Origin: a virus
Strand: one strand, 5' to 3'
IMG/VR virus record: IMGVR_UViG_3300006990_000013
Location: 1 to 64,000 of that record
Length of the DNA stretch: 64,000 bases
In this document: positions 8,706 through 16,775 of the stretch, one piece after another
Position numbering within the stretch: the stretch's first letter is position 1
Layout of the letters: each line of letters starts with the position of its first letter
Made by a program: the position numbers and the translations under genes
The notes under the pieces: generated by a model
The model's input: only the letters and a program-made list of their open reading frames with translations
The model's database searches: none
What the model was told of the DNA's origin: nothing

Positions 8706-8887
8706 TGCTGTGTCACATGAGTCTGAAAGAATATTATCAAATAGTCTTTTCATTGGTGCAGCATCATAAATACTCAATATCAGACGTAGAAAATTTATTA
8801 CCTTATGAACGTGACCTTTATTTTGCGATGTTAGTACAGTTTTTAGAAAAACAAAAAGAAGAACAACGAATGCAGTCGGGAAAGTAA
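8705..8887 (+). CDS. Small tail-assembly ORF, gp51 position, possibly expressed as gp26 fusion
   Basis: About 60 residues if begun at GTG 8705, 56 if at ATG 8717. The sequence SLKEYYQIVFSLVQHHKYSISD plus VENLLPYERDLYFAMLVQFL is helical and resembles the short C-terminal partners of tail-assembly chaperones. It occupies the position of T4 gene 51 (baseplate hub assembly, 249 residues) but is far shorter. It lacks a good ribosome binding site and lies in the -1 frame relative to gp26, so a gp26-ORF fusion of about 293 residues is likely. It ends directly before the tape measure gene. Confidence 0.65.
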   Translation: MLCHMSLKEYYQIVFSLVQHHKYSISDVENLLPYERDLYFAMLVQFLEKQKEEQRMQSGK

Positions 8888-10738
8888 ATGGCAATAAGTG
8901 CAGAAACAGAAGCGATCATTGATCGTTTAAAAGCAGAAGGTCAGTTGACTCGCAATAGCGGTAGTCACTCTATTCGCTCTGTCAAAATACAACTCGAAAA
9001 GTTCGAAGGTGTATTCAATTCCATCTCTGGAAATATTGCGGAACAGACACAACTGTTGCGCAAACAGATGGGCATTCAAGAAGAAGCAATCGAAAGACAA
9101 CAGAGAAGAGACGACCTCAACGAGTTACAACCACCAGTTCAACCCGAAATCGAAGAGACTGAAACAGATACAACTATCACTGATAGTGATGGTAAGAAGT
9201 CAAAAGGTCTCATAGAAATGATTTCTGGATTTGGTGGAAGTCTTCTAGGAATGATGAAACCACTTCTTCTTGGTTCTGCAGGTTTGTTTGTTGCATATAA
9301 CTTTGCAAAAGGATTTATTGACGAGAAGACAGGTGGTGGATTCACTGCCTTTGAAACCTCAATGATCAAGACCTTCAAAGAAGTTGACTGGTCTGCACTT
9401 GGAACTTCTTTTGTAACCTTTGCAACCAAAATTCCAGAAGCAGTTACTGCAATCACTGATTTTATCTCAAGTCCATTAGGGATGATTCTTGCAGGCGCAG
9501 GTTTGACTGCCGCAGGTATCATGTCTGGATTTGCAGGCGGTTCACTTGCAAAAGGTGTTACTGCTGGTATTATTCAAGGTGTATTAGGTGCTGGCGGTGG
9601 TGGAGGCCCTGCTGGACAAGGTGCGCCTGCAGGGTTGTTGAACCTAAGAAAAGTATTAAAGGTTTCTGCACTGGGTGCGTTAACTGGTGCACTTGTTTTC
9701 TATGGAGAAGATATCAGTAATTGGTTACAAACTCAAGGCATGTCAGAAGGATGGGCAGATTTCGCTGTTGATAGTGCGACTGCAATATCTGGAGCACTCA
9801 CACTTGGTGCAATGTTTGGGCCGCCAGGGTTGCTTGTTGGTGCAGTAGCAGGTATTGCGTATGTTGCAGGGAAGACCTTATACAATTGGTTTAAGAGAAA
9901 CCAAGCGGATGCAGAGAAAAAACTCGCAGACCGACTTGCACTTGCAGATATTCTAGAAGGTAATCTTGGATCATTAGAAAATTATGATGATGCTGTATTA
10001 AGAGCTGCAAGAATGAAAAGACCAAATACAGAAGGCGTAGCTGGATCTGCAAGCGCAGACAAGTTTACCAAAACAACTGATGCAGAACAAATGGCAATCG
10101 CTGCTAACTTGTACGACGACTTTGATGAAACACTTAAACAGGCTGCAGAAGGGGATAAAGCTGCTGTTAATGATGTAATCAAGATGTTAGATCAAGCGAC
10201 CATTCAAAGATTCATCGACAGATTTGGCCCAATGATGGCGGCACAAAGAGGTCAACTTACGATGTTGGGTGACAATCTAGGTGAAGTTGAAGGTGATGAG
10301 GCGTACAATAAATTCTTTAGTCAACTTGAAGAGTTGAATAAGTTTGTTGAACTGTCTGGTAACGATACGGCGATCTTAACCATGCGCAACGAATTGCGTA
10401 ATGGTATACTGAGATCGTTCCAAGGCATTACGTCTACTTCTGAAGACTTCGAATTCCTAACAGATGATCAAAAGAGAATACTCAAAGCGCTGGAAGAAAT
10501 AATGAACGGCGGGCCTGCGGCACAAAAACTGAGTTCACTGGCAGGAAGTGCCGCTACACAACAGATGTTAGCAGATGCCGCCATGGGGAATAGTGGTACA
10601 AACGTGGTGATTGGAAAAGTTGGTGGGGATACGATCCAAAATACTCAGATCACTAAAGGTGGTGCAGTAAATATTGCAGACGTTAAATCCTACAACCAGA
10701 ATGGCAATCCAATGAGTCCTATGAAACTAAGTGGTTAA
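8888..10738 (+). CDS. 29: gp29-like tape measure/baseplate hub protein
   Basis: 616 residues, close to T4 gp29 (590). N-terminal coiled-coil (about 45-85), then Gly/Ala-rich hydrophobic stretches at about 105-130, 195-240 and 255-330, then a charged helical C-terminus. This hydrophobic-helical build and the position after gp26 fit the tail length ruler. T4 gp29 also has a role in the hub. Start follows GGGAAAG. The stop overlaps the convergent gene at 10735 by four bases. A CATAAATA box at 8765-8772 could add late expression. Confidence 0.8.
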   Translation: MAISAETEAIIDRLKAEGQLTRNSGSHSIRSVKIQLEKFEGVFNSISGNIAEQTQLLRKQMGIQEEAIERQQRRDDLNELQPPVQPEIEETETDTTITDSDGKKSKGLIEMISGFGGSLLGMMKPLLLGSAGLFVAYNFAKGFIDEKTGGGFTAFETSMIKTFKEVDWSALGTSFVTFATKIPEAVTAITDFISSPLGMILAGAGLTAAGIMSGFAGGSLAKGVTAGIIQGVLGAGGGGGPAGQGAPAGLLNLRKVLKVSALGALTGALVFYGEDISNWLQTQGMSEGWADFAVDSATAISGALTLGAMFGPPGLLVGAVAGIAYVAGKTLYNWFKRNQADAEKKLADRLALADILEGNLGSLENYDDAVLRAARMKRPNTEGVAGSASADKFTKTTDAEQMAIAANLYDDFDETLKQAAEGDKAAVNDVIKMLDQATIQRFIDRFGPMMAAQRGQLTMLGDNLGEVEGDEAYNKFFSQLEELNKFVELSGNDTAILTMRNELRNGILRSFQGITSTSEDFEFLTDDQKRILKALEEIMNGGPAAQKLSSLAGSAATQQMLADAAMGNSGTNVVIGKVGGDTIQNTQITKGGAVNIADVKSYNQNGNPMSPMKLSG

Positions 10739-10920
10739 CCACCCACATAGGTTTTATTCTTTGGACGATACCAATTCTTTTGATGATACATCTTGGCCAA
10801 AAGTTCGTTGATAACTTGTTTTTCTTTTGGGTCTGCTGCAAACATGCGAAAACGCAGAGCAGTTTCAATCTGCTCTACGTCACGAACGTTTAGTTTAAAT
10901 TTTTCATTGGGTTTAGTCAT
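10735..10920 (-). CDS. Small basic protein, unknown
   Basis: 61 residues, basic, helical (VRDVEQIETALRFRMFAADPKEKQVINELLAKMYHQK). Not recognised. It converges on the tape measure gene with a four-base overlap of the stop codons, and its start lies five bases past the end of the next upstream gene. It is the leftmost gene of the large minus-strand block. Confidence 0.6.
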   Translation of the reverse strand: MTKPNEKFKLNVRDVEQIETALRFRMFAADPKEKQVINELLAKMYHQKNWYRPKNKTYVGG

Positions 10921-10925
10921 GAAAA

Positions 10926-11099
10926 TTATTTATATAGTTTTTTGATTTCCATCATACACGCTTTCGATTCCTCGTGCATACCCATCCTTGCGAGTTCCGA
11001 AGCCGCTCTGCTGTAACCCATCATCTGGGTATACCGATCTAAGGAAGACCACAATCCCGACAACGGTGAGAAAACATAGTTTGCTACTAATGTTGTCAT
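10926..11099 (-). CDS. Small protein beside DUF1127 gene, unknown
   Basis: 57 residues from the ATG at 11099, which overlaps the TAA of the upstream DUF1127 gene (TAATG); a GTG at 11108 would add three residues. Short N-terminal hydrophobic segment, then a helix (YSRAASELARMGMHEESKACMMEIKKL). Not recognised. Coupling to the DUF1127 gene suggests a related role. Confidence 0.6.
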   Translation of the reverse strand: MTTLVANYVFSPLSGLWSSLDRYTQMMGYSRAASELARMGMHEESKACMMEIKKLYK

Positions 11100-11350
11100 T
11101 AGACCCACCCTCTTAGATTTGTATTAACGCAGTGTTCGATTGTATCTTTTTTACGTGCGATGGAATAAATGTCGCCTCTTGAGATACCGATATCCATAAG
11201 ATCTGCATCTGATAGTTTGCTGAGTGCTTTTTCAGTTTCTCGAATTGCTCTACGTTCAATTCTCCAATTTCTAAAGTCTCTGAAGGCGTTGATGATCAGT
11301 TCGATTGATCTGGTTGTATAACCATGTGCTGCTAGTATAGCTTGTGTCAT
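11099..11350 (-). CDS. DUF1127 (YjiS-like) small protein
   Basis: 83 residues from the ATG at 11350, preceded by GGAG at good spacing. The core RRAIRETEKALSKLSDADLMDIGISRGDI is a clear DUF1127 signature. DUF1127 proteins are small basic proteins common in alphaproteobacteria, some linked to RNA binding and stress responses. A phage copy could adjust host RNA turnover; that is inference. An in-frame ATG at 11428 could extend the N-terminus by 26 residues but lacks a ribosome binding site. Confidence 0.75.
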   Translation of the reverse strand: MTQAILAAHGYTTRSIELIINAFRDFRNWRIERRAIRETEKALSKLSDADLMDIGISRGDIYSIARKKDTIEHCVNTNLRGWV

Positions 11351-11512
11351 TTTGTTCTCCAAATGTATGATAAATGTGTGTGTTAATCCGAGCGTAGGCG
11401 ATCTACATTTTACTCCTTTTCCACACATTTATTTAGTACAGAAATAGGTAAATAACCCTTACCAATTTGGAATAGGCGTTATGCAAATTTGGAAAGTGTG
11501 ACAACTTGTTCG

Positions 11513-11541
11513 CAAAAAAAAGGTCTCCGAAGAGACCTTTG
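11513..11541 (-). terminator. Rho-independent terminator
   Basis: On the minus strand a perfect 9-bp stem (AAAGGTCTC pairing with GAGACCTTT, tetraloop) is followed by a run of eight T. It lies just after the stop of the gene ending at 11544. Confidence 0.85.
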
Positions 11542-11543
11542 AA

Positions 11544-11777
11544 TTATTCTTTTGTATCATCTCGTTTACTAACGAAACTGTACATCTCTTTTGCCTTCTC
11601 CATGAGGTCTTGTACAGAATACATTTCAGTTACTTTCTGAAACTCTTCCATCTGCATCTTGCCTTGATCCATCATTTTCTCAGCGAACTGTACGTTCATA
11701 TGATACTGTTGATCCATGTAGTCTTTTGCAAGTTGCAACATCTCAGAACGGATTTCGAATGGATTTTTATTAGACAT
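11544..11777 (-). CDS. Small phasin-like helical protein
   Basis: 77 residues from ATG 11777, which shares bases with the TGA of the upstream gene. Met- and Gln-rich amphipathic helices (FEIRSEMLQLAKDYMDQQ, QVQFAEKMM-like repeats). It resembles the small granule-associated or phasin-like proteins seen in marine phages, but I cannot assign a function. It ends at a strong terminator, so with the next gene it forms a two-gene unit. Confidence 0.65.
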   Translation of the reverse strand: MSNKNPFEIRSEMLQLAKDYMDQQYHMNVQFAEKMMDQGKMQMEEFQKVTEMYSVQDLMEKAKEMYSFVSKRDDTKE

Positions 11778-11983
11778 CACTTCACCACCTTAGCGAGCAT
11801 CTCGCCTGTTGCATTAGAAAATTCATTGATTTGTTTAAAGGACGCTTTTGTAAATGCGGTTTGAGTGTCGATAAAATCATTCAAGGGTTTACTGAGTGTT
11901 TCATCTTTCACCCAAGTTGATACCCAACCTCGTTTTGCATTCTGGATTGCGTCAATCCACATATTAGACATGTATTCGTTCAT
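11777..11983 (-). CDS. Small phasin-like protein
   Basis: 68 residues after a CAGGAG site. The C-terminal half (FIDTQTAFTKASFKQINEFSNATGEMLAKVV) has the helical pattern of phasin domains that coat polyhydroxyalkanoate granules. Resemblance is modest. It is translationally coupled to the gene below it. Confidence 0.6.
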   Translation of the reverse strand: MNEYMSNMWIDAIQNAKRGWVSTWVKDETLSKPLNDFIDTQTAFTKASFKQINEFSNATGEMLAKVVK

Positions 11984-12006
11984 TTTATTCTCCTGTTTGT
12001 GTGTGT

Positions 12007-12031
12007 AAAAATGGGGGGAATAAATCCCCCC
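12007..12031 (-). terminator. Rho-independent terminator after Hsp20
   Basis: Six G and six C flank a 7-base loop; on the minus strand the hairpin is followed by ATTTTTA. It lies directly downstream of the Hsp20 stop codon. Confidence 0.75.
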
Positions 12032-12042
12032 TGAGTTATTAT

Positions 12043-12492
12043 TTATTCTGTGAGAAGTTCTTCCTTCCCAGCAACTGAACCAATAGAGATCTTTCGAGGT
12101 TTCTTTTCCTCTGGGATCACATTTTCAAGTTCTACGTAAAGGATACCGTTTTGGTATTCAGCACCACGTACTACAATTGTATCCGACAAAGTAAACTTTC
12201 TACGGAACTGTCGTGCACTGATTCCTCTGTGTAGATATTGCGCTTCCGACTTTTCGTCTTTCTTACCCTCTACAGTAAGTACACCGTCCTTGACTTCAAC
12301 ATCAAGTTCATCTTGGTTGAATCCGGCAAGTGCCAGTTCAATGACGTAATTATCGTCATCTACTTTGCGTATATTGTAGGGTGGGTAGTTTGGTTGACTT
12401 GATCCTGTTTGATGCATACGATCTAGTACACGGTCAAACCCAATAAAAAATGGATCATTAAGTAAGTCGGCAGTCATTCTGCGAGTATTCAT
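12043..12492 (-). CDS. Hsp20/IbpA small heat shock protein
   Basis: 149 residues with a complete alpha-crystallin domain (about 38-130): PPYNIRKVDDDNYVIELALAGF, VEGKKDE, and the F-R-R-F-type segment RQFRRKFTLSDTI. IbpA-like holdases keep unfolding proteins soluble. Phage copies are known in marine T4-like phages. It is a single-gene unit with its own promoter (12552-12582) and terminator. Confidence 0.92.
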   Translation of the reverse strand: MNTRRMTADLLNDPFFIGFDRVLDRMHQTGSSQPNYPPYNIRKVDDDNYVIELALAGFNQDELDVEVKDGVLTVEGKKDEKSEAQYLHRGISARQFRRKFTLSDTIVVRGAEYQNGILYVELENVIPEEKKPRKISIGSVAGKEELLTE

Positions 12493-12551
12493 TTGCTATC
12501 TCCTTTATTAAGCAAGATTGATGTTATGTACCCGATAACGGCGTACAATGT

Positions 12552-12582
12552 TATTTATATCACAAATTGAAGGTCATGTCAA
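12552..12582 (-). promoter_or_regulatory. Nested sigma70-like and late promoter for Hsp20
   Basis: Minus strand reads TTGACA, 17-bp spacer, TATAAA. The -10 hexamer is the first part of TATAAATA (12552-12559), the T4 late box, so the same site could serve host sigma70 early and gp55 late. Confidence 0.75.
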
Positions 12583-12590
12583 CCAAAAAA

Positions 12591-12992
12591 TTACTTTCTT
12601 CCTATATTATATTTTACTGTAAGATCCCATTGATCTTTTTCTTTATAAGAAATGATCTTAATGTGATTTAATGGGGCAACTGGATCCTTGGTTTTTTCTT
12701 TATCAACGATCTTGAGTAGTTCCCACTCTTCTAGTAAATTTACAATAGTGTTTCGGCGTGCTTTGTCCTCGTCTGTGAAAGTATTCTGTTTACCATCTAG
12801 TATAAACAGTTCCTTAAAATGAAGGATTGCATATCTGCCTTTTTTGTGTAGGATGTGGCAAGACTGATACAGTCTTTTTTCTTTTCGTGAAGAAATACCA
12901 ATTCTTGTGAGCGTCTCTTTAATTTTTAAAAAACTATCATCAGAGGGTAATTCAATCTCGACACCAACTCCCTTAAAAATATCTTCGTTCAT
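12591..12992 (-). CDS. regA: RegA translational repressor
   Basis: 133 residues (T4 RegA 122). VGVEIELPSDDSFLKIKETLTRIG, then LYQSCHILHKKGRYAILHFKEL, is diagnostic. RegA binds start regions of early phage mRNAs and blocks translation, including its own and clamp-loader mRNAs in T4. It follows gp62 in the same order as T4 (45-44-62-regA). Confidence 0.92.
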   Translation of the reverse strand: MNEDIFKGVGVEIELPSDDSFLKIKETLTRIGISSRKEKRLYQSCHILHKKGRYAILHFKELFILDGKQNTFTDEDKARRNTIVNLLEEWELLKIVDKEKTKDPVAPLNHIKIISYKEKDQWDLTVKYNIGRK

Positions 12993-13078
12993 AATACATG
13001 TTCACCTTTTTTATAATTTATTGTTATGGGTGGTGTTGATCAACATAACCAACGAAAGTATTTATCAAAACGTGTTTT

Positions 13079-13489
13079 TTAACCACCAACAAATAACTTA
13101 TCGTAAACATGTTCCATCTGGTCTTTACTTAGAACCTTGTAATACTGTTTTGCAACTGTTCTGTTGCATTCATAAACCTTCTGGATGGCATCTAGATCTT
13201 CATTAGGTTCTGCCTTGTGCCACTTGGAGAACCGTTTGCGTTTGCGTAGTGATGCACGATAATAATCGAACTGTGCGCCTGCCATGTTGTCTAACATAGG
13301 CCAACGGATGTTCATCTCATTCGCATGAAGAATGGTATCTTCAAAGTAAGAGAACCCACGATTGACAACATAGGAATACGATAAGTATTCTTTCTCTGCA
13401 AGATCTGGGTTCTCTGCCTCACGAATGATATCTTTCTTAGAGTCTGATGCAGCATTCATGAAGTCAAAGGGCGAGAACTCTTTACTCAT
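13079..13489 (-). CDS. 62: gp62 clamp loader small subunit
   Basis: 136 residues from ATG 13489 (MSKEFSPFDFMNAA), with GAGGAG ten bases upstream; a longer start would overlap the neighbour further. T4 gp62 is 187. Context between gp44 and RegA, plus segments such as SYVVNRGFSYFEDTILHANEMN, identifies it. It pairs with gp44 to load the gp45 clamp. Confidence 0.82.
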   Translation of the reverse strand: MSKEFSPFDFMNAASDSKKDIIREAENPDLAEKEYLSYSYVVNRGFSYFEDTILHANEMNIRWPMLDNMAGAQFDYYRASLRKRKRFSKWHKAEPNEDLDAIQKVYECNRTVAKQYYKVLSKDQMEHVYDKLFVGG

Positions 13490-13706
13490 GAAGCATGTGC
13501 TCCTCATCATCTACCATTGCATCATACTGCATCTTCTCACGTTCATACGATCCAACGAATGTCAGTTCCTCGTCATAAGAAACTACATATCCAACTGCAC
13601 GTAAGAAGTCAGTGAATGAAGTAAGAACCTCATCAAGGTCTGCATCTTCATTTAATTTCATTTCAATTGATGAACCATCAATATTATGGGTGTGACTAAA
13701 TTTCAT
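13482..13706 (-). CDS. Small acidic protein in clamp-loader operon, unknown
   Basis: 74 residues from ATG 13706, preceded by a near-perfect GAGGAGG site. Acidic C-terminus (DDEEHMLHE), beta-strand rich N-terminus (KFSHTHNIDGSSIEMKL). Overlaps the gp62 start by eight bases. Function unknown. Confidence 0.68.
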   Translation of the reverse strand: MKFSHTHNIDGSSIEMKLNEDADLDEVLTSFTDFLRAVGYVVSYDEELTFVGSYEREKMQYDAMVDDEEHMLHE

Positions 13707-13863
13707 TTTTCGCCTCCTCAATACCCTGTAAGATTAGATCAAACTCTTTTGCGCATGAAGGACAGACATCATAAGTTGCCTGTCCTTCTGCCATTTCTAC
13801 AGTCATCTTGAATGACTCTTCTTTATCGAATTGTTTTACGCAGTAGAAACATTCTGTCGACAT
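13696..13863 (-). CDS. 55-residue zinc-ribbon-like protein
   Basis: ATG at 13863 shares a base with the TAA of gp44 (TAATG) and the frame closes at 13696-13698, overlapping the next gene's start. The product has CxxC pairs at residues 5/8 and 34/37, typical of a small zinc ribbon. Placement between gp44 and gp62 suggests a partner of the replication or clamp-loading machinery, but this is only context. Confidence 0.65.
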   Translation of the reverse strand: MSTECFYCVKQFDKEESFKMTVEMAEGQATYDVCPSCAKEFDLILQGIEEAKNEI

Positions 13864-14822
13864 TACTTGTATTCACTTTCAATCATAATTTCTGTCAAGT
13901 ACGCCACCATGTTGATCTCACTATCAGAGGCGAAGTTTGCCTTGTACATGTAATCTGCAGTAGTGACTACAAATCCTGGCATACTACGGAACTCTACACG
14001 TTCATCTGCAGCATCATAGATTGCACGAAACATCTCGTTCATATCCTGATCAGAATTACGTGCAACCCACTTGCGCATCTCAGTGAAGTTCTTAGACTTC
14101 AGATAAGAGAACAGTTCATCAACACTTTCTGCTTTCAGATTGACAAAGATACCTTCGTCGATTGAACCTGATGCAGCATAGGATTGAAGTTCGGTAAGTA
14201 CACGACGAAAGTCTGGGAAGTATTTCTGTACAACCTTTGCAATGACTTTCTTGTCGTATGACACACCCTCTTGATCAAGGATTGCAAGAACACGTTTGTA
14301 GAACGCCCCTGCGAGTGCAGGTTTCTCTTCATTGTCAATAGAGAAGTCTATCTCAGAGAGACGTGACCTCAAAGGACTGATGATACGGTTCTTGAAGTTA
14401 CAAGTAAAGATGAACCCACAATTCGAAGAGTACTCCTCAATGAAGTTACGAAGTGCAGGTTGAACATTAGTGGATGGTAGGTAGTCTGCCTCGTCAAATA
14501 TAACATATTTGCGTCCACCTGTCAAGCTGACTGCAGAAGCAAATGTTGAGATATCGTAACGAACGGCATCGATGTTAACGTTGAGTGATCCATTCTTTAC
14601 GATGTAATCACAACCCATCTCTTCAAGCATTGCCTTTGCGACTGTAGTCTTACCTACGCCAGGCCCACCTGTCAAGAGAAGGTTTGGTACGTTCTCATCC
14701 TTGATAAATTTTTGAAAGATTTCTTTTGTTTGTTGAGGAAGAATTGTATCTTCAATCAACTGAGGACGGTATCGTTCCACCCATAATACTTCGTTTACTT
14801 TAGTAGTAAGACCTTCTTGCAT
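13863..14822 (-). CDS. 44: gp44 sliding clamp loader ATPase
   Basis: 319 residues, same length as T4 gp44. AAA+ ATPase with Walker A GGPGVGKT (52-59), Walker B VIFDEAD (107-113) and arginine-finger region SPLRSRLSEIDF. Loads gp45 on DNA with gp62 and thereby also enables late transcription. Near the operon head, a terminator lies between it and the gene upstream. Confidence 0.95.
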   Translation of the reverse strand: MQEGLTTKVNEVLWVERYRPQLIEDTILPQQTKEIFQKFIKDENVPNLLLTGGPGVGKTTVAKAMLEEMGCDYIVKNGSLNVNIDAVRYDISTFASAVSLTGGRKYVIFDEADYLPSTNVQPALRNFIEEYSSNCGFIFTCNFKNRIISPLRSRLSEIDFSIDNEEKPALAGAFYKRVLAILDQEGVSYDKKVIAKVVQKYFPDFRRVLTELQSYAASGSIDEGIFVNLKAESVDELFSYLKSKNFTEMRKWVARNSDQDMNEMFRAIYDAADERVEFRSMPGFVVTTADYMYKANFASDSEINMVAYLTEIMIESEYK

Positions 14823-14849
14823 ATTGCGCCACCATGTTCATATTATAAA

Positions 14850-14886
14850 AAAGACTTTGAGGGGCGGTCTAGAAACCCGCCCCTCT
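14850..14886 (-). terminator. Terminator between gp45 operon and gp44
   Basis: A 9-bp GC-rich stem (GAGGGGCGG with CCGCCCCTC) followed on the minus strand by AAAGTCTTTTTT. It may limit read-through from gp45 into gp44 and set clamp to loader ratio. Confidence 0.7.
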
Positions 14887-14932
14887 GGGTATGTGAAACA
14901 TCGTTGAGTGGTTCTACCCTTCTTGGTATTGT

Positions 14933-15202
14933 TTACTGGACTTTATCTGCCAGTGGAGCGTCTGGTGGGACATCGCCTTCGACGACATCTGCCTCTGCTG
15001 TTGGGTCTGGCACAGGTGTACGTTGGTTCACGTATGCCACAATTTTATTGCGGAGAGCGCCAACTCCCGCCAGTTCCTGACCCTCGAAACCGCCTCGTCG
15101 AGAGACCGCATCAATAATTTGAACTACAGTGGAAATGTCCTGTAGTGTAAGATCGACAGGCTGTTGTGTGCCCATCATTGCTGCTTGCTGTTGTTCGTTC
15201 AT
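14933..15202 (-). CDS. Conserved-type phage protein between gp45 and gp44
   Basis: 89 residues. Central helix VDLTLQDISTVVQIIDAVSRRGG, then FEGQELAGVGALRNKIVAYVN, and a Pro/Asp-rich acidic tail. I have the impression that this type sits beside the clamp genes of marine T4-like phages, function unknown. It follows gp45 by eight bases. Confidence 0.7.
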   Translation of the reverse strand: MNEQQQAAMMGTQQPVDLTLQDISTVVQIIDAVSRRGGFEGQELAGVGALRNKIVAYVNQRTPVPDPTAEADVVEGDVPPDAPLADKVQ

Positions 15203-15210
15203 GGTATTTT

Positions 15211-15873
15211 TTACCCCTTTTTATAAGTCGACTTAGAATCAATTGCCACAAAATAAGTGACATCGTCACCTTCAAACTTAGAGATACCTTTTGAGCAAAG
15301 CGTAACTCTATAGTCTTGCGGCAGTAACTTAAGATTATCGGTCTTGATGATAATCTTAAACTCATCGGCAGTATCACCAATTTCGACACCGTAGTCATCG
15401 GCCCCTTCATTAGTACTATCGATTGCTTTGAGATAACATGTGCCGTTTGAACCGACAAATGCGATCTCACTGAACTGAAGAACTCCTGCAGCCTTCAATA
15501 CAGATTGCATGTCATCCCATGAGACATCGACTTCTACATCCTTAGAAGGGATTTTGACATCCTTCTCAGGTGCTGCGTGAATCATAGAAACGTCTGCGAA
15601 TAGGTATTTAGTTCTGCGTTTGCCTTCAGAAATAATAAAGTATTTATCATGAAACTCCACATCGGCATCTGCATAAAGCGATAAAATCGACAAAAAACGT
15701 GATAAATCGTAGATACAGGCGTCAGATGGAATCTCATCTGGAATGGTTGCGCTAGCAATCAACGTCCGTTCGGGAGTGATTGTCTTGAGGACATTCCCTT
15801 CCTTCATCTGGATAGACTTGTTGATTGTAGCAAAACTCTTAAGAATCGTAAGAGTGCGTTCACTGAATTTCAT
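15211..15873 (-). CDS. 45: gp45 sliding clamp
   Basis: 220 residues from ATG 15873, chosen over the ATG nine bases earlier because AAGGAG then has proper spacing. MKFSERTLTILKSFATINKSI is the T4 clamp N-terminus and the length fits (T4 228). A trimeric processivity factor for gp43 and the mobile enhancer of gp55-dependent late promoters. Confidence 0.93.
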   Translation of the reverse strand: MKFSERTLTILKSFATINKSIQMKEGNVLKTITPERTLIASATIPDEIPSDACIYDLSRFLSILSLYADADVEFHDKYFIISEGKRRTKYLFADVSMIHAAPEKDVKIPSKDVEVDVSWDDMQSVLKAAGVLQFSEIAFVGSNGTCYLKAIDSTNEGADDYGVEIGDTADEFKIIIKTDNLKLLPQDYRVTLCSKGISKFEGDDVTYFVAIDSKSTYKKG

Positions 15874-15903
15874 TATATACATATCTCCTTGTGAGTATTC
15901 AAA

Positions 15904-16773
15904 CTATACTATACCCCAAAACTCATCCTTTGTCAAGTCTTTTCGGCGAATTCTTTGATTATATTTTATCGCCTCCTCAATTAATGAGAAACTTGATTCG
16001 AATTGTTTTGCAGTATGTAATAGGGCTTGTGTGTCTTTGGGGAGACAGTGTCCACCCCAACCACGTTCATCTGTGACAAAACTATGATCATCTCCAATAC
16101 GTTCATCTAAACATAAGTGATACCTGACCTCATTGAAGTCAACGTTTGCTTTATTGCAGAAATCATATAGTTGGTTGAAGTAACTTACCTTCAGTGCAAG
16201 GAATGCATTCTCTGCATACTTGACAGCAATAGCTTCTTCATTCGTGCAGTGGTGGATGCGAATCCGTTTAAAACGTTTTATAAACAAATTTGACCAGAAT
16301 GAATCTGATGTATCATTACCAAGAATCATATACTTCTGGTTTTCGAAATCATGCAATGCAGTTTCCGCACGAAGGAACTCTGGGCTGAATGAAATCTGTT
16401 TGTCTGGAAAAGCGGTTTTAATTTGTTCCCAACCCTCAAGACTAATGGTAGACTTAATAAGGATAGGAACGTCTGGTGAGTCATCAATAACATTTACCAC
16501 ATTGGTAATGTCACAAGAACCATCAGACGATTTTGGAGTAGATACACAGACGATGACACCGTCTGAATCCTGTTTAATAGGGAAGTTCCATTCACGATAC
16601 TGTGGATCCACAATATCATACTTCACTGACTTCACCTGAGAAAAAGCATTAATAACTGCCTTACCCACGTAACCATACCCTGCTACTGTTATGTTTGTAG
16701 TCTTTTTCTTTTGGGATGGTTTTCGGTTTACCGCTTCAAAAGAAGGGTAACCTTTTTCAAATACTGGTTCCAT
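15904..16773 (-). CDS. UDP-glucose/GDP-mannose dehydrogenase family protein
   Basis: 289 residues. N-terminal Rossmann motif GYGYVGKAV (33-41), substrate region SPEFLRAETALHDF, lysine in KYAENAFLALKVSYFNQ, and the catalytic cysteine in GWGGHCLPKDTQAL. Family members oxidise a nucleotide sugar to the uronic acid. It lacks most of the usual C-terminal UDP-binding domain (families run 390-430 residues), so activity may differ. Part of a sugar-related pair with the cytidylyltransferase upstream. The gp45 promoter lies within its 3' end. Confidence 0.85.
   Translation of the reverse strand: MEPVFEKGYPSFEAVNRKPSQKKKTTNITVAGYGYVGKAVINAFSQVKSVKYDIVDPQYREWNFPIKQDSDGVIVCVSTPKSSDGSCDITNVVNVIDDSPDVPILIKSTISLEGWEQIKTAFPDKQISFSPEFLRAETALHDFENQKYMILGNDTSDSFWSNLFIKRFKRIRIHHCTNEEAIAVKYAENAFLALKVSYFNQLYDFCNKANVDFNEVRYHLCLDERIGDDHSFVTDERGWGGHCLPKDTQALLHTAKQFESSFSLIEEAIKYNQRIRRKDLTKDEFWGIV
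15908..15936 (-). promoter_or_regulatory. Sigma70-like promoter for gp45
   Basis: Minus strand TTGACA (15931-15936), 17-bp spacer, TATAGT (15908-15913), 35 bp before the gp45 start. Confidence 0.8.
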
Positions 16774-16775
16774 GT

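Noticed and set aside
10925-10932. TATAAATA on the minus strand before the gene at 10735
   Set aside because: It is five bases from the start codon and made by the end of the upstream gene, so a transcript would start inside the gene.
14817-15117. Plus-strand frames opposite the gp45-gp44 junction
   Set aside because: They overlap a conserved-type minus gene and a terminator, with no ribosome site.
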